Assembly (NCBI GenBank): GCA_031272575.1
Contig: JAISTO010000033.1
Location: 1 to 9,755 of the forward strand
Source: Treponema sp.
GTDB taxonomy: Bacteria > Spirochaetota > Spirochaetia > Treponematales > Breznakiellaceae
DNA: 9,755 nucleotides
Direction: 5' to 3'
Positions 1 to 6,128 of the stretch are shown here, in pieces. Both the position numbers and the translations under genes were made by a program. Below the pieces are notes generated by a model. That model did not search any database. It had not been told where the DNA came from and was given only the letters and a program-made list of their open reading frames with translations. Each line of letters opens with the position of its first letter. Within the stretch, counting starts at the first letter, position 1.

Positions 1-43
1 CATTAGCATAATTCGCGGTTAAATTCTTAAAATCCTGTTTCTT

Positions 44-81
44 CAGAGTGGGCTAAAGATATGGGACAAGTTTAGCCTCTG
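44..81. repeat. Bulged inverted repeat at left edge
   Basis: GGCTAAA (51-57) is complementary to TTTAGCC (71-77). The stem extends past a 3-nt bulge by pairing CAGA (44-47) with TCTG (78-81), and the loop is 13 nt. It could mark the 3' end of a gene off the left edge. It is followed by a G-run rather than a T-run, so it is not a canonical intrinsic terminator. Confidence 0.35.
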
Positions 82-207
82 GGGGGGTAGGGGGGGTCAC
101 GAAAGAAGCCATCCTCCCCAGAGGGGAGGATGCGTCTATACTCCTCCCCTCTGGGGAGGGTAGGGAGGGGTCACGGGAGATGCCATCCCCCCGCAGGGGG
201 ATGCGTC
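76..207. repeat. Two direct copies of a GC-rich hairpin repeat
   Basis: Copy A (76-136) and copy B (148-207) share the order CCTCTGGGG, a G-rich run around TAGGG, GGTCACG, GCCATCC, a C-run, a G-run, then ATGCGTC. They are offset by 71-72 bp. Each copy carries a short perfect hairpin: ATCCTCCCC-AGA-GGGGAGGAT at 111-131 and CATCCCCC around GCA to GGGGGATG at about 184-203. A third hairpin, CCTCCCC-TCT-GGGGAGG (143-159), links them. No ORF here has plausible protein character. This looks like an intergenic repeat family of REP/BIME type, inferred from structure only. Confidence 0.6.
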
Positions 208-210
208 CCT

Positions 211-430
211 CACTGTCAACAGTTAAAGAAAACAAGACCGTCATTGCCGGGCTTGACATAGTTCGGTTTTAACCGAACTACGCAATCTACTCCTCAAAAG
301 GGCCATTTTGGTAGAGATTCCGCGGGGGAGAGGGGAACCGCAGTTCTACGAACTGACGCAGCGAAGATGCTCGGTCCCGTTTCCAAGCCGCGGAATGACG
401 GTTGGCTCTTTCCTTAACTTGTTGACAGTG
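211..430. repeat. 220-bp element with ~35-bp terminal inverted repeats and internal hairpins
   Basis: The left arm (211-245) begins CACTGTCAAC, continues AGTTAAAGAAA and ends ACCGTCATT. The right arm, read on the minus strand from 430 to 394, begins CACTGTCAAC, continues AAGTTAAGGAAA and ends ACCGTCATT. The arms differ by small indels and a few mismatches. Inside are a near-perfect palindrome (TAGTTCGGTT at 259-268, TT, AACCGAACTA at 271-280), AATCTAC (284-290) facing GTAGAGATT (311-319), and the hairpin CAGTTC-TAC-GAACTG (341-355). No ORF is credible. It may be a non-autonomous, MITE-like repeat or a multi-stem structured RNA. No clear target-site duplication was seen. The minus-strand core CGTCATTCCGCGGCTTG (400-384) recurs near 8496 and 8663 with one mismatch. 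Confidence 0.6.
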
Positions 431-477
431 GAGTGGGGGAGGTAAAATGAGCATTGCTGCCCCTTGCCGCAACCGCC

Positions 478-506
478 TTCACTATTATTAAAAAATATAG
501 TATGCT
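478..506 (+). promoter_or_regulatory. Candidate sigma70 promoter for the 513 gene
   Basis: TTCACT (478-483), a 17-bp spacer and TATGCT (501-506) give a moderate sigma70 match, four of six bases in each hexamer. Predicted initiation 6-8 nt downstream coincides with the ATG at 513. No Shine-Dalgarno sequence is visible before that ATG, so the transcript may be leaderless. An overlapping TATAGT (496-501) lacks a good -35 partner. Confidence 0.4.
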
Positions 507-512
507 GTACGC

Positions 513-965
513 ATGGGGTTCTCGATAACGAATGCAGCGCGCGGGGCCGGAAAGTTTTTTCGGGAGCGGGGGCGCAGAGTCGAAAAGCGGCTGCGGCCTC
601 TTGCGGACAAACTGTTTCCCTGGGCCGCGGCGGAACGCCGGGTGCTTGTTATGGTGCTTGCCGGTGTGCCGGGACTTTGCGCGCTTTTTGCGGGTGGGGT
701 GTTGATCGGCGGGGCGCTGGCCGCACGGAACGGAGATGCACGGCAGGTGGAGCAGGCGCCGGGAGAGGGAGCGCCGATGCGGATGCTCTTCGTACCGGAC
801 GAGCCCGATTTCGCCGCCCCCGTATTGCTGCCGCGGGAAGGCGCCGGGAGTTTCGGCGCCGCGGAGGCTGATGCGCTGTGGACAGACCCCGCCGGATGGA
901 GAGACGAGAATTGGCAGGGCAGACTGCGAAGAGAAGTCGATACCTTGCTGCGGGAGGTGCGGTAA
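513..965 (+). CDS. Small single-pass inner-membrane protein, unknown function
   Basis: This 150-residue protein has a strongly basic N-terminus (many Arg/Lys in residues 10-43) and one hydrophobic segment at about 44-71. A soluble, more acidic C-terminal region follows. By the positive-inside rule the N-terminus should be cytoplasmic and the C-terminal ~80 residues periplasmic. The tail holds a Trp-containing stretch (W123, W129, W134) and an amphipathic end rich in Arg, Glu and Leu. I do not recognise a named family. The stop TAA (963-965) overlaps the next gene's ATG by one base (TAATG), indicating an operon with translational coupling to the lipoprotein. The two products may work together at the envelope, which is inference. 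ATG 513 was chosen because later ATGs remove the basic N-terminus. No SD is visible, consistent with a leaderless start from the promoter just upstream. Confidence 0.75.
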   Translation: MGFSITNAARGAGKFFRERGRRVEKRLRPLADKLFPWAAAERRVLVMVLAGVPGLCALFAGGVLIGGALAARNGDARQVEQAPGEGAPMRMLFVPDEPDFAAPVLLPREGAGSFGAAEADALWTDPAGWRDENWQGRLRREVDTLLREVR

Positions 966-2473
966 TGCAGCGTACAGTGCTCCTCTGCTGGGCGATTTTT
1001 TTCTGCCTTTCCTGCGCAAGTGTGCCCGAGACGGACGAAACGGAACTCCCGGCTATGGATATTCCTGATGCCCCCCAGTCTGATGCCGCGGCCGATGCCG
1101 CACCTGATACTGCGGAATCGGCTGCGGTACCGGTTGTCGAAGAATGGGCTGATGCGGGCGACCTGCCTCTCGCGGTGATTCACGAGGAGGACCCGTTCTT
1201 GCAGGAGCCGGCGCCTCAATTCCCCGATGCGGAGCTCCCGCTGGCTGCCGCTCCGCTTTCTCCGCCGCCGGAGCCCCTGCCGGCAGAAGCGCCCGAACCC
1301 GAACCCGCGCCGGAGCCTTCACCGGTCGCCGCACTTGCGCCCGACCCCGAACCCGCGCCGGAACCCCCGCCGGTCGCTGCGACTGCATCTGAACCCGCGC
1401 CTGCGCCCGCTCCCCCACCGGCCGCTGTACCCGTGCCCGCACCTGCTCCTGCGCCCGCTCCCCCACCGGCCGCTGTACCCGTGCCCGCACCTGCTCCGGC
1501 GCCCGTGCCTCCGCCGGCTGCTGTCGTGCCCGCTCCCGCACCCGTGCCTCCGCCGGCTGTCGTTCCCGCACCTGCACCCGTGCCTCCACCGGCTGCTGTC
1601 GTGCCCGCTCCTGCACCCGTGCCTCCGCCGGCTGCTGTCGTGCCCGCTCCTGCGCCCGCGCCTGCTCCCGCGCCCGCGCCTGCACCCACGCCCGTGCCCC
1701 CGCCGGCCGCTGCACCCGCTCCCGCGCCTGCACCCGCGCCCGTGCCTCCACCGGAGCCTCCGCCGGCAGAAGCGCCTCTTCCAGGCGAGTCCCCTGATGC
1801 GCCGCCGCGCGTCCCTCTGCCGGTAAATCCGCTGCCGCCCCTTCCCTCGCGGCCAGATTCTGCGGCCCCTCCGAAGAAGGCCATTAGCCCTTCCCGCACT
1901 ATCGAAGTCCTGACGGGCGAGTCTTTCGAATTGCAGTTCGACGGGAGCGGGTGGGTCTATCTCGGCGAGGCCGCTTCAAAAAACGGTGTCCGTTACGAGT
2001 CGCGCAGCAGCGCGGATGGGATTCAGCGTTTCATCTTTAAGGCGGAAAAAGCGGGGAACTACAAATTGAATTTCTACCGGAAGGGAACTCTGCAAAACGA
2101 GCCGCAGGAAGATCAGGCTGCCGTGCTGGTGCATGATCAGACGCCGCAGAAAACAGCGCCGCAGGAGGAGACCGTTCAGGCGGAACCGGCGCCGCGGGAG
2201 GCCGCCCCGCAGACGGAAACTTCCCAGGCAGAGGCGGCAGCGCCGGCGGCGGAATCCGCGCGGGTAGATGCCCGGGAAAAACCAGATGTTATGGGAAGCG
2301 AGGAACTGTGGCAGGAGGGGCAGCGCCTCGAGGCTCAGGGGCCTGATCGCAATATACGGGGGGCTCTCGAGTGCTATCGCAGGGTGCTGCGGGAGTTCCC
2401 GCAGAGCGTCCGCGCGGAGGATGCCCGTAAACGGATAGCATATTTGGAACGCTTTTATTTTAATTTGCGGTAG
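965..2473 (+). CDS. Pro/Ala-rich putative lipoprotein with C-terminal TPR-like segment
   Basis: The product has 502 residues. Residues 1-17 form a short signal peptide ending in LSC, with Cys17 a likely lipidated cysteine under relaxed spirochaetal lipobox rules (inference). An acidic region (20-90) follows. Residues ~100-290 are almost entirely Pro, Ala, Val and Glu in PAPAP and PVPPPAAVV units, an extended spacer like those in TonB-type envelope-spanning proteins. Residues ~310-392 look like a beta-rich domain with alternating aromatics (FELQF, GWVYLG, RFIFKAEKAGNYKLNFY). A second Gln/Glu/Ala-rich linker leads to a helical TPR-like C-terminus (~445-502) with the pattern ALECYRRVLREFP. The start is set by a good SD (GGGAGGTG, 952-959) and the TAATG overlap with the upstream gene. 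It may be a periplasmic scaffold reaching through peptidoglycan. The exact family is not recognised. Confidence 0.75.
   Translation: MQRTVLLCWAIFFCLSCASVPETDETELPAMDIPDAPQSDAAADAAPDTAESAAVPVVEEWADAGDLPLAVIHEEDPFLQEPAPQFPDAELPLAAAPLSPPPEPLPAEAPEPEPAPEPSPVAALAPDPEPAPEPPPVAATASEPAPAPAPPPAAVPVPAPAPAPAPPPAAVPVPAPAPAPVPPPAAVVPAPAPVPPPAVVPAPAPVPPPAAVVPAPAPVPPPAAVVPAPAPAPAPAPAPAPTPVPPPAAAPAPAPAPAPVPPPEPPPAEAPLPGESPDAPPRVPLPVNPLPPLPSRPDSAAPPKKAISPSRTIEVLTGESFELQFDGSGWVYLGEAASKNGVRYESRSSADGIQRFIFKAEKAGNYKLNFYRKGTLQNEPQEDQAAVLVHDQTPQKTAPQEETVQAEPAPREAAPQTETSQAEAAAPAAESARVDAREKPDVMGSEELWQEGQRLEAQGPDRNIRGALECYRRVLREFPQSVRAEDARKRIAYLERFYFNLR
1401..1654 (+). repeat. In-frame Pro/Ala minisatellite inside the lipoprotein gene
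   Basis: Two tandem 48-bp units (1401-1448 and 1449-1496) are identical and encode PAPAPPPAAVPVPAPA-type 16-mers. Four further units follow at 1502-1540 (39 bp), 1541-1576 (36 bp), 1577-1615 (39 bp) and 1616-1654 (39 bp), encoding PVPPPAAVVPAPA or a one-residue-shorter version. All unit lengths are multiples of three, so copy-number change would alter spacer length without a frameshift. Confidence 0.85.
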
Positions 2474-2481
2474 TCTGTCGC

Positions 2482-2510
2482 TTGACAAAAAATCCGTAAT
2501 GCGCTATATT
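2482..2510 (+). promoter_or_regulatory. Near-consensus sigma70 promoter for the DUF1508 gene
   Basis: TTGACA (2482-2487), a 17-bp spacer and TATATT (2505-2510) form a perfect -35 and a five-of-six -10. Predicted initiation near 2517 leaves a ~26-nt leader containing AAGGAGG (2532-2538), four bases before the ATG. This is the best-formed promoter plus ribosome-binding site in the window and suggests high expression. Confidence 0.8.
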
Positions 2511-2542
2511 CTCTTAAATACACACAAGCCTAAGGAGGAACT

Positions 2543-3082
2543 ATGGCTGCGAAGTTTGTTATTTCTGTTGACAAGTCAAAGAAATATCATGTCACATTGA
2601 AAAGCGCGAGGGGGCTGATCCTGGCCGCCGGCGAAAAAAAGTACGAGACCAGTGCGGCTGCTCGTAAAGGGGTCAACGAACTCAAGGCTGCCGCCACGGA
2701 CGCGGAAATCGTGGACGAGACGGCGCCGAAAAATGCCCCGGCAAAAGGCGGCAAAGCCGGCGCCAAGGCCGGCGCCAAAGCCGGTGCCAAAGCCCTTGCC
2801 GCTAAAAAGGGCGCGGGCCGGAAAGGCCCCGCGAAAAAGGCGCCCGTTGCCGCGGATAAAAAGCCCGGCGCAAAGGCAGGCAGGAAGGCCGCTTCCGCCG
2901 CGGCAAGTGCCAAGCCGGGCGCAAGGTCCGGCAGGAAACCCGCGCCCAAGCCGGCGGCAAAGGCTCCGGCGGCCGCGGCGAAAAAGCCTGCCGCAAGGCT
3001 GCTGGGCGTAAAGCCCGGCCGGAAGCCCGCCCCCAAACCGGCGGCGCCCCTTCCCCCCCCGGACATCACGCCGAAGCTTTAA
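2543..3082 (+). CDS. DUF1508/YegP-like domain fused to histone-H1-like basic tail
   Basis: The product has 179 residues. Residues 1-60 match the DUF1508 (YegP) pattern: a KFVIS strand, a KYHVTLKSARG strand pair, KYETSAAARKGVNELK helix and an AEIVDET strand. The remaining 116 residues are low complexity, with 24 Lys, 6 Arg, 2 Asp and no Glu, in an Ala/Gly/Pro background. They include GAKA repeats, four GRK motifs and a duplicated GRKPAPKPAA, resembling the C-terminal tails of histone H1, chlamydial Hc1/Hc2 or AlgP. From composition I infer non-specific nucleic-acid binding, probably nucleoid-associated. The role of DUF1508 itself is poorly defined. The start follows AAGGAGG with a 4-nt gap and a near-consensus promoter. 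The stop TAA (3080-3082) overlaps the convergent protease stop. The domain call is good; the function is speculative. Confidence 0.85.
   Translation: MAAKFVISVDKSKKYHVTLKSARGLILAAGEKKYETSAAARKGVNELKAAATDAEIVDETAPKNAPAKGGKAGAKAGAKAGAKALAAKKGAGRKGPAKKAPVAADKKPGAKAGRKAASAAASAKPGARSGRKPAPKPAAKAPAAAAKKPAARLLGVKPGRKPAPKPAAPLPPPDITPKL
2756..2791 (+). repeat. Three 12-bp tandem repeats encoding AGAK
   Basis: GCCGGCGCCAAG, GCCGGCGCCAAA and GCCGGTGCCAAA run head to tail and encode AGAKAGAKAGAK at the start of the basic tail. Differences fall at third codon positions, suggesting an old duplication under protein-level constraint or a mixed origin. Confidence 0.75.
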
Positions 3083-6000
3083 CTTTTCGGAGTGGTCTCA
3101 ACATTAGTTTCCGGGAAGAGCCGCACCCGCAGGGATTTGCCTTCGAGGAGCCGCGCGCAGAGGGACTGTACATCCTCTTGCGTCAGGGCCGCGATAAGGG
3201 CGGGTCTGCGGGTAAGGCGGGCGAGGGGGCTTTTGAAGAGCACCGCCGAGTTGGCAAAACTTTCTGCCAGGTAGCGGTTGCTCTGCGTGTTTTTTTCATA
3301 CTCTTTCAGCAGCGCCGCCCGCGCCTTTAAAAAGCGGTCTTCGTCGACCGGGCCCTGGGCGAGCGCGCGCAGTTCCGCCTCGACGGCGGCGCACAATTCG
3401 TCTGCCCGCGCGGGGTCGCACTGGAAGTAAATCGACAGATTCCGCTCCCCTTTGGGGATATTCGTCGTCTGCGCCCAGGGCGAGATGCCGTACACGCCCC
3501 CCCGTTTTTCACGTATCTCTTCGGTAAGGCCGATTTCCAGGTACTCCGAAAGGAGCGCCGCGCTCTGACTCTGCTCCTCGCTGTAGGGCGCGTCCCCCGA
3601 CCAGGCCATAAAGACCATGGCGCGCTCCTCCTGCCCCTTGCGTACCGTCCGGTCCGCCGCCGCGGGCTTTTCACAGGGGAGCTCCGTCCACTCGTCCCAG
3701 GGCGCTGCCCGCGGAATTGACGCTATCCAGGTGCTCACCAGAGGCCGCAGGGCATCCATGTCGATATTGCCGGTCAACACGAACGTGTAGTCCGCGGGGT
3801 TCAGGCCCTTTTTGATGAAGGCAAGCGCCCGCTCAAACGAGACTTTTTCCAGGTCGGCGGCCTCGAGGGGCTGGAAGCGCGGGTGGCCGGCGTAACGCTC
3901 GCGGGCGATCGCGCGGGTAAAGACCTCCTGCGGGTCTTCGAGGGCAAGCGCGAGGCTCGTGCGGTACTGGTCGAGCAGGGCCTCCGCGGCATCGGGCCTG
4001 ATCGTGGGGGAGGTGAAATTGAGGAAGAGCATCTGGAAGAGGGCGCCGAGGTCCTTCACCGTGGCGGAGCCCTCGAAGCCGCGGTAGTAACGCGAGGCGA
4101 AGAACGAAAAGGCCGCGTTGACGCCGGCAAGGCGGCGCACCAACTCGGTGCGGGTGTAGGGGCCGAGCCCGGAGGCGCTGAGCAGTTCCGGCGCCAGGGC
4201 CGCGGAGACCGCGTCCGTGTCAAGCGCGTCGGGGGCGCCTGCGCTCGAGGTGCCCCCCCGCGCAAGCGCGTACAGGATGACTTCGTTGTTGCGGTTTTCG
4301 GTTTTTTTCAGGATGACATGAGCGCCGTTTCCCAGGCGCCAGATCTGCGCGCCGGTCTCCGCGTCCGTTTCCTCCGCGCTGATGACGCCGGGGGCCGGGG
4401 CTTCGGCCAAGGGCAGCGCCCCCGCAGCGCCCTGCGCAGCGCCCTGTGCCGGCGCCTCCCTGCCCGCGAGCGCAGGGGCGCTGCCTTTCGCCGCTTCCCG
4501 CGCCTCGGATGCCAGGGCCGCGATGCGTTCCCGCGAGGGGAGGGCCTCCGCCTCGCTCTGCGGGGCCAGCGCGAAGACGACGCAATCATCATCATTAAAG
4601 ACACGCTCGAACGCGCGCTGCGTTTCCGCGAGGCTAAGCCCCGCGAGCAGTTGTTTCGCGGCCGCGAGTTCCCACTCGAGGCTCGGGAGCGTTTCATCAT
4701 CAATATAGTAGGACGTGAGGTGACGGACCCAGTAGGATGATTCGCGGCGATCCTGCTCGGACGCGAGGCGCTCGAGGGAGGCAATGAGGCTCTGCTTGGC
4801 CTGCGCCAGTTCCGCGGAAGCGAAGCCGTAACGGAGCGCGCGCTCCTTTTCGAGGAGGAGCGCGCGCAGCGCCTCTTCGGCGCGGCCGGTCTTCGCGTCC
4901 ACGCCCAGGCAGTAGAATGAGCCGGCCCGGCCGAAGTCCCAGGGCGCTGCCCATGCCGCGGTGAAGGGCGTTTGTGGCTTCGTCGCGGCGTCGTCGAAGC
5001 GGAGCGCCATCATCGTCGATACGAGATAGTCCACAATGTCGGCGCGGTACGCGGCGAGGGTGCCCCGCGCGGCGGCCGGGGCCTTCTTGTAGTAAAACGA
5101 AAAGGTAGTCGTGGTGAGTTCCGCGTCCGTAATCGCCTTGAACGCGAAGCGGCCCTTTTGCGGGGGCGGGAGCGGGTACTCGGGCCGCGCGGCCGGAGCC
5201 TCGGGCGCGGGTATGCGGAAATGCCGCGCGAGGCTCGCCTCGAGCGCCGCTCCGTCAAAATCCCCCACGAAGATCAGGGCCATGTTGTCCGCCCGGTACC
5301 AGCGCTCGTAGAAGGCCCGCAGGTCCGCGGCGCCGGCCTGCTCGATCACCTCGGGGAGGCCGATAGGCTCCCGCGCCGCGTAGGGGGAGCCCGCGAAGAG
5401 GAGCGGGAACATCTCCTTGCGGGCGCGCTGCATGGCCCCGAGGCGGCTGCGGTACTCTTCCATGATGACGAGGCGCTCTTTGTCCACCTCGCCCGGATCG
5501 AAACTGAGCGCCCGCGTCCAGTCATCCAGGATCGCGAGGGCCTTGTCAGGTATCAGGCGGATACCGTCAACTTCCTCGGTGGGAACCTCGATGCCGTACA
5601 CGGTCTGGTCGTAGGAGGTGTACGCGTTCGCGTCCGCGCCGAAGCGCATACCGAGGGAGCGGAGGTACTCGATGAGGCTGAGTTTGGGGAAACGCTCCGT
5701 GCCGTTGAACGCGATATGCTCGACAAAGTGCGCAAGCCCCCGCTGCGCGTCCGTCTCGAGTACCGAGCCTGCCCGCACCGCGAGGGTCAGTGACGCGCGG
5801 CCCGCGGGCAGTTTATTCTCGAGGATGAAGTAGCGCAGCCCCGACGGGAGCGCGCCGGAGCGCACCGTCTCCATGAACGGGACCTGCTCGTCCGGCCGCC
5901 CGACCCCCTCCCAGCGCGCCCGCGGCGCTTCCATGACCCCGCGCGCGCTCAGGGGCGCAAGGGCGCCGAGCGCCGCGCAGAGCGTCCAGCAGCATAGCGC

Positions 6001-6084
6001 CGTCATGCGAAAAAAACGATTCGTCATACGAGAAAAAACCCCCGCGCCGCGCTGAGGGTTACGATCATCTTGATATTGTTTCAT
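3079..6084 (-). CDS. Exported M16 family zinc metalloprotease (PqqL-like, two-half insulinase fold)
   Basis: The product is 1001 residues from ATG 6084. The M16 zinc motif HFVEH (H119, E122, H123) sits in GLAHFVEHIAFNGTERFPK, followed by FGADANAYTSYDQTVY and by ERLVIMEE carrying a likely third ligand (E210; E203 upstream). This order is typical of PqqL-type M16B peptidases. The first M16_C-like domain covers WYRADNMALIFVGDFD (~261-277) onward. An Ala/Gly/Pro/Glu-rich linker (~530-566) leads to a second half without HxxEH, the usual inactive structural half. It should hydrolyse peptides in the periplasm or outside. A signal peptide is clear (MTNRFFRMTALCC onward to LSARG). The start may instead be ATG 6027, which gives the more compact signal peptide; 6084 is favoured only by a -10 box just upstream. 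In-frame extension to 6144 is unlikely. Confidence 0.9.
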   Translation of the reverse strand: MKQYQDDRNPQRGAGVFSRMTNRFFRMTALCCWTLCAALGALAPLSARGVMEAPRARWEGVGRPDEQVPFMETVRSGALPSGLRYFILENKLPAGRASLTLAVRAGSVLETDAQRGLAHFVEHIAFNGTERFPKLSLIEYLRSLGMRFGADANAYTSYDQTVYGIEVPTEEVDGIRLIPDKALAILDDWTRALSFDPGEVDKERLVIMEEYRSRLGAMQRARKEMFPLLFAGSPYAAREPIGLPEVIEQAGAADLRAFYERWYRADNMALIFVGDFDGAALEASLARHFRIPAPEAPAARPEYPLPPPQKGRFAFKAITDAELTTTTFSFYYKKAPAAARGTLAAYRADIVDYLVSTMMALRFDDAATKPQTPFTAAWAAPWDFGRAGSFYCLGVDAKTGRAEEALRALLLEKERALRYGFASAELAQAKQSLIASLERLASEQDRRESSYWVRHLTSYYIDDETLPSLEWELAAAKQLLAGLSLAETQRAFERVFNDDDCVVFALAPQSEAEALPSRERIAALASEAREAAKGSAPALAGREAPAQGAAQGAAGALPLAEAPAPGVISAEETDAETGAQIWRLGNGAHVILKKTENRNNEVILYALARGGTSSAGAPDALDTDAVSAALAPELLSASGLGPYTRTELVRRLAGVNAAFSFFASRYYRGFEGSATVKDLGALFQMLFLNFTSPTIRPDAAEALLDQYRTSLALALEDPQEVFTRAIARERYAGHPRFQPLEAADLEKVSFERALAFIKKGLNPADYTFVLTGNIDMDALRPLVSTWIASIPRAAPWDEWTELPCEKPAAADRTVRKGQEERAMVFMAWSGDAPYSEEQSQSAALLSEYLEIGLTEEIREKRGGVYGISPWAQTTNIPKGERNLSIYFQCDPARADELCAAVEAELRALAQGPVDEDRFLKARAALLKEYEKNTQSNRYLAESFANSAVLFKSPLARLTRRPALIAALTQEDVQSLCARLLEGKSLRVRLFPETNVETTPKS

Positions 6085-6098
6085 TGGTATAGTATACT
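6070..6098 (+). promoter_or_regulatory. Sigma70 promoter for the DHH phosphoesterase gene
   Basis: TTGATA (6070-6075), a 17-bp spacer and TATACT (6093-6098) form a strong promoter. Initiation near 6105 leaves a ~24-nt leader with AAGGAG (6118-6123), five bases before ATG 6129. The promoter overlaps the start of the divergent protease gene if that gene begins at 6084. Confidence 0.75.
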
Positions 6099-6119
6099 GA
6101 AAGACACGGTAAAAGATAA
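6091..6119 (-). promoter_or_regulatory. Possible divergent promoter for the M16 protease, sharing the -10 palindrome
   Basis: AGTATACT (6091-6098) is its own reverse complement, so it offers TATACT on both strands. On the minus strand TATACT occupies 6096-6091 and ATG 6084 lies 6 nt further on, implying a leaderless transcript. The -35 at 17-bp spacing is weak (TTATCT, 6119-6114). The minus-strand assignment is tentative. Confidence 0.35.
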
Positions 6120-6128
6120 GGAGACTAT

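Noticed and set aside
253..281. TTGACA at 253 as a promoter
   Set aside because: No -10 at 16-18 bp; the hexamer is part of the CTTGAC repeat core.
488..1219. Long minus-strand ORF opposite the 513 and 965 genes
   Set aside because: It is antisense to a well-supported coupled pair, is rich in Arg/Ser/Pro as expected of a GC-rich shadow frame, and has no promoter or SD.
1053..1899. Minus-strand Arg/Gln-rich and Gly/Ala-rich ORFs across the Pro/Ala repeat
   Set aside because: They are by-products of the CCN/GCN repeat read in reverse. The plus frame has the signal peptide, the SD and ordered domains on both sides.
3883..4740. 285-residue plus-strand ORF inside the M16 gene
   Set aside because: It is antisense to conserved protease sequence, Arg/Gly-rich and without domain character.
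4972..5793. 273-residue plus-strand ORF inside the M16 gene
   Set aside because: It covers the HxxEH catalytic half in antisense. The composition is typical of a shadow frame.
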